Below are positions 31,313 through 41,036 of a stretch of DNA of 64,000 nt, in pieces. Under the pieces are notes generated by a model, which had not been told where the DNA came from, did not search any database, and saw only the letters and a program-made list of their open reading frames with translations. The DNA lies in assembly GCA_964393105.1 (NCBI GenBank), contig CAYMSM010000061.1:1-64000 (forward strand). Direction: 5' to 3'. The first letter of the stretch is position 1; each line of letters begins with the position of its first letter. Source of the stretch: CALMEC01 sp964393105. GTDB lineage: Bacteria; Actinomycetota; Thermoleophilia; Miltoncostaeales; Miltoncostaeaceae. A program made the translations under genes and the position numbers.

Positions 31313-33912
31313 TGCCTTGGCGAGCTGAGCGCGTCCGGTTCTCCGACGTCGCGAACCTGCAGAAGGCGCTCGCATGTCCTGAGCCCCTTGCGTGGGTGCT
31401 GGCGCGTCGCGGGTTGATCGACCCTGTCGAGGCACGTGGGTTCCTCGCCTCCGACGGCCCTCTGGACCCGCCAGAAGCGATTGCCGGGATCAACGAGGCC
31501 GCCGATCGCCTCGCGACGGCCGTGCGCACAGGCGAGCGCATCGTCGTCCACGGCGACTACGATTGCGACGGCATCTGCAGCACCGCCATCCTGGTCCGCG
31601 CCCTCGAGACCCGCGGCGCACGTGTGCGCGCGTTCCTGCCGAGCCGATTCACCGACGGGTACGGCGTCAACATCACCACCGTTGAGCGCCTGGCCGACGA
31701 GGGGTGTGACCTGCTGGTCACGGTGGACTGCGGCACGACCGCCGTCGAGGCGCTCGAGCGCGCCGTCGAACTCGGGATCGAGAGCATCGTCTGCGACCAC
31801 CACCTGGCAGGAGGTCGCCGCCCGCCTGCGATCCTGGCGAACCCCGCGCTGGGGCGCGCCTCAGATCCGCTGCCCGCCGCCGCAGGCGTCACGTTCAAGC
31901 TGACCCAGGCCCTGGCCAGCCGGTTGGACGGCGACGGACAGCTCGCCCCCGACCCCTCGGAGGGGCTCGATCTTGTCGCCCTGGCCACCGTCGCCGACGC
32001 CGTGCCGCTGGTCGGCGAGAACCGGCGCCTTGTCGCCAAGGGCCTTGCGGTGCTGCGCGCGTCGCCACGCCCCGGGATCGCCGCGCTCTGCGCCGCGGCC
32101 GGGATCTCACCCCGCGGCGTCGACGCACGCGCACTGGGATGGAGCCTGGGCCCTGCGATCAACGCTTCCGGCCGCATGTCGCACCCCGATCGGGCGCTGA
32201 CGCTGCTTCTGGCAGGCGAGGGCCCGCAGACACACGCCCTGGCGACGGAGCTGTGGAACCTCAACCTGGAGCGGCGCGAGGTCGAGCAGCGCGTGACCCA
32301 GGAGGCGATCGCGATGATCGACGCCTCCCCGCCGGAGGTCCTGGAGGCACACGCGCTAGTCGTCGCCGGCGTGGGCTGGCACGAGGGCGTCGTCGGGATC
32401 GTCGCGTCACGACTCGTGGACCGGTTCAGCCGGCCGGCCATCGTGGTGACAATCGATGGTGACGGCGCCAAGGGCTCCGGGCGCAGCCTTCCTGGCGTCG
32501 ACCTGCACGCGCTCGTCGCCTCTGCGAGCGCTCCGCTGGAGCGGTGGGGTGGACACGCCGGGGCGGTCGGCCTGCAGCTGCCGTCGGCGCAGATCGACGC
32601 GTTTCGCATCGGGCTGGTCGCTGCGGCCGCGTCCGTGCAGGCTGCGATCACGCGGGCGCGCGTGCGCGTGGTGGACGCGGTCGTCGGCATCCGGGACCTA
32701 ACGCTCCCCAACGCCGAGGCACTCGAGATGCTGCAGCCATTCGGCACCGGCAACCCCGAGGTGCGGCTCGCCGTGCCCGGCTGTGTCGTCGAAGCGGCAT
32801 CGACGATGGGGGAGGGGGGACGCCACCTACAGCTTCGACTCCGCGCCGGCGCCGCCCACGCGCGCGCGGTGGGATGGAGCATGGGGCACCGCTTGTCGCG
32901 TGTGTCGGTTGGCACCCGCCACGACGCGGTCGTCCAGCTTGCCGTAGATCGCTGGCAGGAGCTGGTTGGACCCAAGGTCACGCTGGAGGCGCTGGACCCC
33001 CTCGCCGATGCCCGTGCCGCGTCGGCCCAATGCCAACAGCCGTGCGACGTGGCGTGCCCCGACCGGATCCGCTCGTACACCCTCCGCGAGTTGATGGATC
33101 AACCCGATCGGCTGCCACCACCCCCGAACGGCCCTCCACCGCTGGGCGTCCGCGATCGCCGTGGAGATGGGACTGTCGTCGCCACGCTCGCTGCGCTCAC
33201 CGGCGCAGATCGAGGCGTCGCCGCGATCGTCGCTGATACCGCGCATCGTCGTGCGATGCTCGTCGACGTGATGGGTCCTGAACGTCTGGGTGTCGAGGTC
33301 GCGGTGCTTGGCGGGCGCCGCTGTGACATGGACGCGTTGCGGCGACGCGTCGCGGTGGCTGAGGACCGGCCCGGGCTCCTGATCCTCGAGTACGGCGTGC
33401 TTCCCGAGGTGGAGCTGCCGCCGGACGTCCATGTGGCGCTCGTCGACCCACCCCCTGACGCGGAATCGTCCGCGTGGGCCGAGGCGCGGGCCGCAGGTCG
33501 GTGGTTGCACCTGCTGTGGGGCGAGGAGGAGGTCGCTTTTGCCCGCAGGGTCGCCCAGGGCCGGTGGGAGCTTCGCCCCGTCGCCGCCGCGCTGTGGCGG
33601 GCGCTGGCCGACGGGGTGCACCGTCCATGGGGCGAGGACCTGGACCGGGAGCTCTTGGGACCGTCCGACATCATGCGCCCACCCGCTGCCGTGGCCCACG
33701 CCGTGCAGGCGCTGGCGCAGATCGGCGTACTCCAGGTCGATGCCGACGGAATACGTGGCCTGCCGGCCTCCGGAGCGCGTCTGGAGGAGGCTCCCCAGAC
33801 CCGGGCCTGTCAGGTCCGTCTGGACGAGATCCGCGCGTTCCTGGATCGCGCCGGATCGCTGACCTTCGCCGAGTCCGCGATATCGTGTGGTGATGCCCGA
33901 GCAACTGGCTGA
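31312..33912 (+). CDS. recJ: Single-stranded-DNA-specific exonuclease RecJ, with long C-terminal extension
   Basis: 866 residues. DHH phosphoesterase core: VHGDYDCDGICST, VTVDCGTT, VCDHH and the DHHA1 half with GPAINASGRM, GWHEGVVGIVASRL, SGRSLPGVDLHA and GGHAGAVGLQL. An OB-fold region follows (LQPFGTGNPEV). From about residue 590 to the end is a 275-residue extension with no motif I recognise, seen in some actinobacterial RecJ proteins. It degrades single-stranded DNA 5' to 3' in recombination and mismatch repair. Starts within the stop of the ABC1 gene; its 3' end overlaps rel by 20 bases. Confidence 0.93.
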   Translation: MPWRAERVRFSDVANLQKALACPEPLAWVLARRGLIDPVEARGFLASDGPLDPPEAIAGINEAADRLATAVRTGERIVVHGDYDCDGICSTAILVRALETRGARVRAFLPSRFTDGYGVNITTVERLADEGCDLLVTVDCGTTAVEALERAVELGIESIVCDHHLAGGRRPPAILANPALGRASDPLPAAAGVTFKLTQALASRLDGDGQLAPDPSEGLDLVALATVADAVPLVGENRRLVAKGLAVLRASPRPGIAALCAAAGISPRGVDARALGWSLGPAINASGRMSHPDRALTLLLAGEGPQTHALATELWNLNLERREVEQRVTQEAIAMIDASPPEVLEAHALVVAGVGWHEGVVGIVASRLVDRFSRPAIVVTIDGDGAKGSGRSLPGVDLHALVASASAPLERWGGHAGAVGLQLPSAQIDAFRIGLVAAAASVQAAITRARVRVVDAVVGIRDLTLPNAEALEMLQPFGTGNPEVRLAVPGCVVEAASTMGEGGRHLQLRLRAGAAHARAVGWSMGHRLSRVSVGTRHDAVVQLAVDRWQELVGPKVTLEALDPLADARAASAQCQQPCDVACPDRIRSYTLRELMDQPDRLPPPPNGPPPLGVRDRRGDGTVVATLAALTGADRGVAAIVADTAHRRAMLVDVMGPERLGVEVAVLGGRRCDMDALRRRVAVAEDRPGLLILEYGVLPEVELPPDVHVALVDPPPDAESSAWAEARAAGRWLHLLWGEEEVAFARRVAQGRWELRPVAAALWRALADGVHRPWGEDLDRELLGPSDIMRPPAAVAHAVQALAQIGVLQVDADGIRGLPASGARLEEAPQTRACQVRLDEIRAFLDRAGSLTFAESAISCGDARATG

Positions 33913-36115
33913 CACCAGCAGCGCCACCTCAGTCGTCGAGACGGGGCTGCTTGACGACCTGATCGCCGAGGTCGGCGTGCACCATGCCGCCGTCGATGCC
34001 GACGCGATCCGGCGCGTCTACCTGTTCGCCGAGGAGCGCCACCGCGGGCAGCTTCGCCGGTCGGGCGAGGATTTCATCACCCACCCGGTCGGCTGTGCCC
34101 GCATCTGCGCCGAGCTCGGCATGGACGGGCTCGCGATCCAGGCTGCCTTACTGCACGACACCGTCGAGGACACCGGCGCCTCGCTGGCCGAGGTCGAGGA
34201 GCGCTTCGGTGCCGAGGTCGCTGCGCTCGTCGACGGCGTGACAAAGCTGACGAAGATCCATTTCGAAAGCCAGGCGGAGCATCAGGCCGAGAACTACCGC
34301 AAGCTCATCGTGTCCATGTCGAGCGACATCCGGGTGCTCATCGTCAAGCTCGCCGACCGTCTGCACAACATGCGAACGCTCAGCTACATGAGCAAGAACA
34401 AGCGCATCCAGAAGGCCCGCGAGACGCTCGAGATCTACGCGCCGCTGGCCCACCGGCTGGGTATCCACGCCTTCAAGTCCGAGCTGGAGGACCTGTCGTT
34501 CGCGGCGCTCCACCCACGCCGTTACGCCGAGATCCAACAACTCGTCAACCAGCGACGCTCAGATCGCGAGGCCTTCATCGCCGAGGCGGGCGCCTTCTTG
34601 ACCAGTGAACTCGACACGGTCGGGATCGAGCCCGTCGAGATCACCGGCCGGGCCAAACACGTCTACTCGATCTACGAAAAGATGACGCGGCGCGGCAAGG
34701 AGTTCAACGAGATCTACGACCTGACCGCCCTGCGCGTCATCGTGGACTCGGTCAAGGACTGCTATGGCGCGGTCGGGATCATCCACTCGATGTGGAAGCC
34801 GATGCCGGGCAGGTTCAAGGACTACATCGCGATGCCCAAGCTCAACATGTACCAGTCGCTGCACACGACGGTGATCGGAACCGCAGGCCATCCGCTCGAG
34901 ATCCAGATCCGCACGGCCGAGATGCACCGCACCGCCGAATTCGGGGTCGCCGCCCACTGGCTCTACAAGAAGGATGCCGAGGGTCGCGGTGACTCCGAGC
35001 GGCTCGCCTGGCTCGGACGGATGATGGAGTGGCAGAAGGACACGCGCGACCCCGGCGAGTTCATGGACACGCTGCGCTCGGACCTGTATCAGGACGAGGT
35101 GTACGTGTTCACGCCCAAGGGCGAGGTGCGCGCGCTGCCCGCCGGGGCGACCCCGATCGACTTCGCCTACGACGTCCACACGGATGTCGGCCACCGGACC
35201 GTGGGGGCACGCGTCAACGACCGGATCGTGCCCTTGTCGCACAAGCTCCAGTCGGGTGACTTCGTCGAGATCCTGACAAGCAAGTCCCCGCGCGGCCCGT
35301 CACGCGACTGGCTCAACCTGGTCTCGACCGGCAAGGCCCGCTCCAAGATCAGGGCCTTCTTCAAGCGCGAGCAGCGGGAGGGCGCCGAGCACCAGGGACG
35401 TGAGCTTCTGCAGGATCACCTGCGTAAGGCGGGCCTGCCCAACCAGAAGATCGCGGGCTCGCCGCTCTTGCTCCAGGTCATCCAGGAGATGGGATTCAAG
35501 AAGGCCGAAGACTTCTATGTCTCGATCGGCTCGGGCCGCACGTCGGTGCAGACCGCCGTCAACAAGGTCATCGCCCGGCTCAAGACAGGGCAGGTGGTCG
35601 CCGAGGAGCAGGCCTCCGTCGAGCTGCAGCGGCATCAGAAGGTCCGCAGCGCAAGTCCCTCGGGGGATCTCGGGATCTCGGTCGACGGCGTGGCAGACGT
35701 CCTGGTGCGCATGGCGAACTGCTGCAAGCCGGTTCCGGGCGACGAGATCCTGGGGTACATCTCTCTGGGGCGCGGCATCACCGTCCATCGTGACGACTGC
35801 CCCAACGCCAAGGCGCTTCTTCGTAGCCCTGAGCGCTTCACGACGGTCTCGTGGACCGGGCCCGCCAAGCGCAGCTTCAACGTCGAGCTCGCCGTTGACG
35901 GCTGGGACCGCCCCCGGATGCTCGAGGATCTGTCGCGCGCGGTCGGCGAGGCCGGGGCAAACATCGTGACGGCGTCCTGCTCGACCGACGACCAGATGGC
36001 GCGGACGCGGTTCACCGTGGACATCGGCGATGTCGACGGCCTGCGGCAGCTCATCTCAAGCCTGCGCAACGTCGACGGCGTCTTCGACGCCTACCGGGTC
36101 ACCCCGGGCAACTAG
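33893..36115 (+). CDS. rel: Bifunctional (p)ppGpp synthetase/hydrolase Rel
   Basis: 740 residues. The HD hydrolase domain has LLHDTVEDTGAS and ADRLHNMRTL; the synthetase domain has YDLTALRVIV and MPKLNMYQSLHTT. TGS (DEVYVFTPKGEVRALPAGATPIDFAY region), zinc-finger-like RMANCCKPVPGDEI and a C-terminal ACT domain follow. Both catalytic halves look intact, so it can make and degrade the alarmone, in response to uncharged tRNA at the ribosome. The ATG at 33893 is preferred over upstream GTGs because TATCGT lies six bases before it, inside recJ. Confidence 0.96.
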   Translation: MPEQLADTSSATSVVETGLLDDLIAEVGVHHAAVDADAIRRVYLFAEERHRGQLRRSGEDFITHPVGCARICAELGMDGLAIQAALLHDTVEDTGASLAEVEERFGAEVAALVDGVTKLTKIHFESQAEHQAENYRKLIVSMSSDIRVLIVKLADRLHNMRTLSYMSKNKRIQKARETLEIYAPLAHRLGIHAFKSELEDLSFAALHPRRYAEIQQLVNQRRSDREAFIAEAGAFLTSELDTVGIEPVEITGRAKHVYSIYEKMTRRGKEFNEIYDLTALRVIVDSVKDCYGAVGIIHSMWKPMPGRFKDYIAMPKLNMYQSLHTTVIGTAGHPLEIQIRTAEMHRTAEFGVAAHWLYKKDAEGRGDSERLAWLGRMMEWQKDTRDPGEFMDTLRSDLYQDEVYVFTPKGEVRALPAGATPIDFAYDVHTDVGHRTVGARVNDRIVPLSHKLQSGDFVEILTSKSPRGPSRDWLNLVSTGKARSKIRAFFKREQREGAEHQGRELLQDHLRKAGLPNQKIAGSPLLLQVIQEMGFKKAEDFYVSIGSGRTSVQTAVNKVIARLKTGQVVAEEQASVELQRHQKVRSASPSGDLGISVDGVADVLVRMANCCKPVPGDEILGYISLGRGITVHRDDCPNAKALLRSPERFTTVSWTGPAKRSFNVELAVDGWDRPRMLEDLSRAVGEAGANIVTASCSTDDQMARTRFTVDIGDVDGLRQLISSLRNVDGVFDAYRVTPGN

Positions 36116-36143
36116 GTGGGGCAGGGAGGGCCACGGCGCCTGC

Positions 36144-36149
36144 TAGCCT
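36144..36149 (+). promoter_or_regulatory. -10 box of the LytR_C gene
   Basis: TAGCCT nine bases before the GTG start, without a Shine-Dalgarno. Confidence 0.45.
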
Positions 36150-36158
36150 GCGTCGGCG

Positions 36159-36911
36159 GTGGAGAAGTGGCTCGATCTCTTGACACCTTCGGCGGCCGCG
36201 CTCTCGCTGCTTTTGGCGATCGCACTGGTAATCCAGGCGATCCGGCATGGGCGGTCGGTGCGCCGCTTGGAGTCCCGCCTCGCTGAGCGCGAGGGGGCTG
36301 CCGCACGCGTCTCACTCGATCGGTTGACGCAGCTCCAACGACGGGCAGGGACATCGACTGGGCTCCTCGAGCCCCGGCGCGAGGCACGCAGCCGTCCGTT
36401 GGGCCCGATCGTGGCGGTCGCCGCCGTCATTGTCGTGGTTGCGAGCACCGGTTGGTACTTGTTCATGCGTGGCGGCGACTCCGGTGAGGCCGGACCCGCG
36501 ACCGCGACCAGAACGGCAAGTACCTCCACGACCACTGCCCCCAAACCGCAGTCACCCGGCGCCAACAATCAGGTGCCGACCACCCCGCCGACGCTCGACC
36601 AACCCAAGAGCGCCTACACGATCCTGGTGCTCAACGGCTCCGGTGTGGCGCGGGCCGCCGCCAACCTCGTGCCACTCGTGCAGCAGGACGGCTGGAACAC
36701 CGCGCCTCCCGACAACGCCTCGACCCAGGACGAGAAGACGTCGTTCGTGATGTTCCTGCCCGGCAAGGAGGCCGTCGCCGACAACCTCGCGATCGACCTC
36801 GGCATCAAGCGCAAACAACCACTCGATGGCGTGGCCATCACGCAGGACACCGAGGACGTCGACGCGATCGTGATCATCGGGCTCGACCTCGCGACCCGTC
36901 GCTCGCCGTAG
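36159..36911 (+). CDS. Membrane protein with C-terminal LytR_C domain
   Basis: 250 residues. An N-terminal membrane helix (LSLLLAIALVIQAI), a short coiled-coil cytoplasmic stretch, a second helix (IVAVAAVIVVVASTGWYLF, about 90-108), a Thr/Pro-rich linker, and a C-terminal LytR_C domain from about residue 150 (YTILVLNGSGVARAAANLV at its start, VIIGLD at its end). Such domains accompany LytR-CpsA-Psr envelope ligases; here the LCP catalytic domain is absent, so it is likely an accessory cell-wall protein. Confidence 0.8.
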   Translation: MEKWLDLLTPSAAALSLLLAIALVIQAIRHGRSVRRLESRLAEREGAAARVSLDRLTQLQRRAGTSTGLLEPRREARSRPLGPIVAVAAVIVVVASTGWYLFMRGGDSGEAGPATATRTASTSTTTAPKPQSPGANNQVPTTPPTLDQPKSAYTILVLNGSGVARAAANLVPLVQQDGWNTAPPDNASTQDEKTSFVMFLPGKEAVADNLAIDLGIKRKQPLDGVAITQDTEDVDAIVIIGLDLATRRSP

Positions 36912-37035
36912 CGAGTCGTCTCGGATCCTCGCGTTGTGCGCCTTTCCTGAACGCTGATACGCCCTGGTGACCTCGACGGGTGCCGGCAGGGGGAGATACG
37001 GTCATCTCGTTCGAGTTCCTCAGCAGGATTCGCCG

Positions 37036-37344
37036 ATGGAGCACATCCGAGTATTCGTGTCCGCACACTCCAAACGGGCGCCTCTCCCCGGTCAGTCGGC
37101 CGTGTACTCGTGCCGCCACTGCCGTGACGCGGTCAAGGTCGCCAATGTCCGCTACCTGCCCGAGACCTGCCCTGCTTGTGGCGAGTCGACGTGGGATCCC
37201 GACGGCCTGTGCGCCAACTGGGAGCGGTGCATCGCGGCAAGACGGCCTGGCATCCGCGGCCGGTCACACTGCCCGGCATGCGGCTACTCGATCTGGACGC
37301 TGGTCGGAGTCGAGGAAGACTCCCGTCTTTGGCCGAGCGTTTGA
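37036..37344 (+). CDS. Small multi-zinc-ribbon protein, unknown function
   Basis: 102 residues. ATG chosen because AGGA lies about eight bases upstream. It carries CRHC, CPAC, a spaced Cys pair (GLCANWERC) and a second CPAC, enough for two zinc ribbons: YSCRHCRDAV...CPACGES and C...C...HCPACGYSIW. The basic N-terminus precedes the ribbons. Could bind nucleic acid or a protein partner. No homologue recognised. Its 3' end faces the 80-bp repeat array. Confidence 0.6.
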   Translation: MEHIRVFVSAHSKRAPLPGQSAVYSCRHCRDAVKVANVRYLPETCPACGESTWDPDGLCANWERCIAARRPGIRGRSHCPACGYSIWTLVGVEEDSRLWPSV

Positions 37345-37358
37345 CCCCCGTAGGGGCT

Positions 37359-37560
37359 CATAGGCCGCCCAAGAGCCGTGTCTGAGGCGGCGTTTGGCTC
37401 CAGCCGCCGAAGACGTTTGGACCGGCCAAAAAGGCCGGGCCATAGGCCGCCCAAGAGCCGTGTCTGAGGCGGCGTTTGGTTCCAGCCGCAGTCAGCGTTT
37501 GAGACGCCGGAGGCGGGTCATAGGCCGCCCAAGTGCCGTGGTGAATGCGGCGTTTGGATC
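37359..37560. repeat. 80-bp intergenic repeat array, site 1 (about 2.5 units)
   Basis: Units start at about 37360, 37441 and 37519 (spacing 81 and 78) with the shared core ATAGGCCGCCCAAG(a/t)GCCGTG and GCGGCGTTTGG, then CAGCCGCAGTCAGCGTTTGAG and a small hairpin such as ACGCCGGAGGCG. The array lies between two convergent genes and runs into the hyuB coding end. Confidence 0.7.
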
Positions 37561-39071
37561 TCCCCGTATCCGCCGCCGCCCGGGCTCTCGATTGCGATCA
37601 CGTCACCCGCCTTCAGGTAACCGCGCCATTTCGCGGCGACCGTCTCGCCGTTGACGCGGGTGCGACCGGCTGCGCCGGGGCCGCCGCCGTCTCGGCCCGG
37701 TGGCCCCGTCTGACGCCGTTCGGCCAGCACCGACGCCTCGGCATCGACGAGCACCTGTACCACTCGCTCGATGCCGTCTCCACCATGGTGGCGACCGCTC
37801 CCTCCAGAGCCCTGGCGCAACCGGTAGCGCAACACGCGCAGCGGATATGCGACCTCGAGTGCCTCGATCGGGGTGTTCCTGGTGTTGCTCATCGCCACGT
37901 GGACGCCTGACGGTCCGTCCGCGTCGGCGCTCGCGCCCTGGCCGCCGCCGACCGTCTCGTAGTAGGTGAACCCCGCGCCGCCGATGACGAGGTTGTTCAT
38001 CGTCCCTTGTCCGGAGGCGGGCACGTTGATGGCATGGCCAAGCGCTGCGAACATGGCGTCGACGATCCGGCTCGAGGTCTCCACGTTGCCCGCGGCGACC
38101 GCTGACGGTGAGCGGGCGTTGACGAGACATCCGGGCGGCGCGACGATCGTGACCGGCGCAAACGCCCCCGCCGACGCCGGGATGTCGGGATCCGTGACGG
38201 CCCGAACGACGAAGTACACGGCAGAGCGCGTGACCGCGAGCGGACAGTTGACGTTGCCGGCGACCGCTGGATCGGTGCCGGTGAAGTCCACGCGCAGCTG
38301 GTCACCCCGAATCGTGACCGTGACCTGGATCCAGATGGGGTCAGCGGTGATGCCATCGCCTTCGACGGATTCTCGTGCCGTCCACGTGCCGTCGGGCATC
38401 GCGGCGATCGCCTGGCGTGTCCTTCGCTCGGCGTAGTCGAACAGCGCCTCAAAGGCCTCGTCCAAGCGATCGGGCCCATGCCGATCGGCGACTTCCTGAA
38501 GCCGGTGGTCAGCCAGGCGGTGCGCGGCGATCTGCGCGCGCAGATCTCCCTCCCGCTCGACCGGCGTGCGCGTGTTGGCAAGGAGCAGTGCGAACACGTC
38601 CTCAACGGGCTTCGCGTCGCGCACCAGGCGGATCGGAGGGATGACGAGCCCCTCCTGAAGGATCTCCCGCGACCCGGCGGGCATGCTGCCCGGCGCCATG
38701 CCCCCGATGTCGGCGTGGTGGGCACGTGTCACCGCATACGCACAAAGCGCCCCGTCGATCGCGATGGGCGAGATCAGCGTGATGTCCGGGAGATGCGTCC
38801 CGCCGCGGTAGGGATCATTGACCGCCCAGATCTCGCCCAGCACGGCCCCACGCTCGCGGACGGCTGTGACGGCCTCGGGCATCGCTCCCAGATGCACGGG
38901 GATGGACGCCGATTGAACCACCATGCGTCCAGCGGCATCGAACAGCGCCGTACTGCAGTCGCGTCGCTCGGTGATGTTGGGGCTGTAGGCGGCACGGACG
39001 AGCGCGGCCTCCATCTCCTGCGCGACCGCGCGCAGCGCATTGGACATGATCTGCAGGGTCACGCCGTCCAT
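37518..39071 (-). CDS. hyuB: Hydantoinase B/oxoprolinase family protein (HyuB)
   Basis: 517 residues. N-terminal DGVTLQIMSNALRAVAQEME and NITERRDCSTALFDA, then NDPYRGGTHLPDITL and the HHADIGGM motif are classical HyuB signatures; GNVETSSRIVDA and GGGQGASADADG lie near the C-terminus. With HyuA it forms an ATP-dependent hydrolase for cyclic imides such as hydantoins or 5-oxoproline. ATG overlaps the hyuA stop by one base (TGATG). The last dozen residues (from IQTP to the stop) are encoded by the 80-bp intergenic repeat, so the natural end has been altered. Confidence 0.92.
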   Translation of the reverse strand: MDGVTLQIMSNALRAVAQEMEAALVRAAYSPNITERRDCSTALFDAAGRMVVQSASIPVHLGAMPEAVTAVRERGAVLGEIWAVNDPYRGGTHLPDITLISPIAIDGALCAYAVTRAHHADIGGMAPGSMPAGSREILQEGLVIPPIRLVRDAKPVEDVFALLLANTRTPVEREGDLRAQIAAHRLADHRLQEVADRHGPDRLDEAFEALFDYAERRTRQAIAAMPDGTWTARESVEGDGITADPIWIQVTVTIRGDQLRVDFTGTDPAVAGNVNCPLAVTRSAVYFVVRAVTDPDIPASAGAFAPVTIVAPPGCLVNARSPSAVAAGNVETSSRIVDAMFAALGHAINVPASGQGTMNNLVIGGAGFTYYETVGGGQGASADADGPSGVHVAMSNTRNTPIEALEVAYPLRVLRYRLRQGSGGSGRHHGGDGIERVVQVLVDAEASVLAERRQTGPPGRDGGGPGAAGRTRVNGETVAAKWRGYLKAGDVIAIESPGGGGYGEIQTPHSPRHLGGL

Positions 39072-40984
39072 CACCGCTCCAGCATCACTGCGTTGCCCAC
39101 CTCGCGTGCACGCCATCCGGAGGCGAGCCAGCCCGTGGCCCCGTTCAAACCGAACATGGCCGGGGCGACCTGCGGGAGGTCGACGCCACCAGGGGTGCGC
39201 AGCTCGGGCCTGACGCCGGGCCGGGTTGCGGCAACGCGAATCGAGACGATCTCTACGACGCGATCGGGATCCGCGTCGCCGTACCGTCGCCGGTGGGCGG
39301 CGTGGAATCGCGTGGCCAGTTCGGACAGCGGCCTGATCGGGTCCCAGTCGACCGTCACGAAATGGGTCTGCCCGACATACCGGCAGTCGGCGGCGTGGGA
39401 CAGAGCGCCACCGGCGACACCTTCGCGGGCGCGGGCTTCGACGGTCCGCACGGCATCCGTCAGATCGGCGGTCGGTTCGATCTGCCGGAGTACGCTCTGC
39501 ACCTCGTCGCGTCGCTCGCCGGCAACGATCAGTCCCAGGGCTGCAAGCACGCCTGCCGCGTGGGGCAGAATGATGCGTCGCATCCCGATTTCGTCCGCAA
39601 TGTCGCAGGCGTGGAGCGGCCCGGCGCCGCCGAATGCGACGAGCGCCATTTCGCGCGGATCGATCCCGCGCTCCACGCTGACGACGCGAAGCGCCCGCGC
39701 CATCTCCTGGACCGCGACCGCGACGATGCCCCGTGCACACGCTTCGAGCGTCAAATCGAGGGCTGTGGCGAGACCCCCAAGGGCCTGTCGGGCACGGTCT
39801 GGATCGAGGCGGAGCCCACCTGCGAGCGGATGGGTGACGTCGATGCGCCCCAGCACGACGTTGGCGTCGGTGACCGTCGGTTTCGTGCCGCCCCGGCCGT
39901 AGGCCGCGGGACCGGGACGGGCCCCCGCCGATGCGGGACCGACACGCAGTGCTCCACCGTCGTCGACCCACGCGATGCTGCCGCCACCGGCCGACACCGT
40001 GTGGACGTCCAGCATCGGCAGGTGCAGCGGATGCCCGTTGATGGTCGTCTGGGTCGTCCTGGCGGGCGTACCCTCGATCAGAGCGACGTCACAGCTCGTG
40101 CCGCCCATGTCGAACGTCAGGACGTCCCGCTCACCCACGAGCTCGGCGACGTAGGCAGCGCCAAGCACGCCAGCGGCCGGCCCCGAAAGGACCGTCCAGG
40201 CCGCATGCCGCGCCGCAGCCTCCAGTTCTATAACGCCGCCGTTGGACTGCATGATCGCGGGTGACGGCAATCCGGCTGCCTCGGCACGATGACCGAGCGC
40301 GTCCAGATAACCGCGCAGAACCGGCGCCAAGTGCGCATCGACGCACGTCGTCGAGATGCGCTCGTACTCACGGATCTCGGGCAGCACCTCGCACGATGCG
40401 CTGACATGGACTGCGGGAAGCGCCCGGCGCAGCGCAGCTGTGACCTGCCGCTCATGCTCGGGGTGCGCGAACGAGAAGAGCAGTCCGACGGCGACCGCCT
40501 CGACGTCGCTCGCCGCCACCGCGGCGACAGCCGCCGCCACGGACGCGTCATCGAGCGGTTCGATGACACCGCCCGGGCCGCATCGCTCACGCACCTCGAG
40601 GCGTCGCTCCCGAGGGACGATCGGCGCCGGATGGTGGACGTCCAGGCGGTACAGATGCGCCCGGTCCTGGCGGCGGATCGCGATGACGTCGGCGAACCCC
40701 TCGGTCGTGACGAGCGCGATCGGCGCGCCTGTGCCTTCGAGCAGCGCGTTCGTGCCGACCGTCATTCCGTGTGCGAACCGTGCGACGTCCCCGGGATGGA
40801 TCTCCGCCTCGGTCAACGCGGCGAGGACCGCGGTGACGACCCCCTCGCTCTGATCGTCGGGGGTGGTCGGGACCTTCATCGTGACGAGCCGGCCATGCGC
40901 CACGATGACCGCGTCGGTGAATGTGCCGCCCACGTCAACCCCGACCAGAACCGTCGCGGATGCGTCATCGGCCGGGTCGGTCAT
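39071..40984 (-). CDS. hyuA: Hydantoinase A/oxoprolinase family protein (HyuA)
   Basis: 637 residues. An actin-like ATPase fold: VGVDVGGTFTDAVIV phosphate loop, AHGMTVGTNALLEG, TFDMGGTSCDVALI and the C-terminal VAFGGAGPLHACDIADE. It energises ring opening together with HyuB. The substrate is not predictable from sequence. TACATT seven bases upstream of the ATG suggests a leaderless mRNA. It starts the leftward hyuA-hyuB operon, divergent from a thioredoxin-fold gene. Confidence 0.93.
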   Translation of the reverse strand: MTDPADDASATVLVGVDVGGTFTDAVIVAHGRLVTMKVPTTPDDQSEGVVTAVLAALTEAEIHPGDVARFAHGMTVGTNALLEGTGAPIALVTTEGFADVIAIRRQDRAHLYRLDVHHPAPIVPRERRLEVRERCGPGGVIEPLDDASVAAAVAAVAASDVEAVAVGLLFSFAHPEHERQVTAALRRALPAVHVSASCEVLPEIREYERISTTCVDAHLAPVLRGYLDALGHRAEAAGLPSPAIMQSNGGVIELEAAARHAAWTVLSGPAAGVLGAAYVAELVGERDVLTFDMGGTSCDVALIEGTPARTTQTTINGHPLHLPMLDVHTVSAGGGSIAWVDDGGALRVGPASAGARPGPAAYGRGGTKPTVTDANVVLGRIDVTHPLAGGLRLDPDRARQALGGLATALDLTLEACARGIVAVAVQEMARALRVVSVERGIDPREMALVAFGGAGPLHACDIADEIGMRRIILPHAAGVLAALGLIVAGERRDEVQSVLRQIEPTADLTDAVRTVEARAREGVAGGALSHAADCRYVGQTHFVTVDWDPIRPLSELATRFHAAHRRRYGDADPDRVVEIVSIRVAATRPGVRPELRTPGGVDLPQVAPAMFGLNGATGWLASGWRAREVGNAVMLER

Positions 40985-40991
40985 CGATCAC

Positions 40992-40997
40992 AATGTA
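40992..40997 (-). promoter_or_regulatory. hyuA -10 box, leaderless start
   Basis: TACATT on the minus strand, seven bases before the ATG. Confidence 0.45.
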
Positions 40998-41036
40998 ACG
41001 CTTCGCGGCCAGTCGCTACTCTTGAGGTGAGACCGA

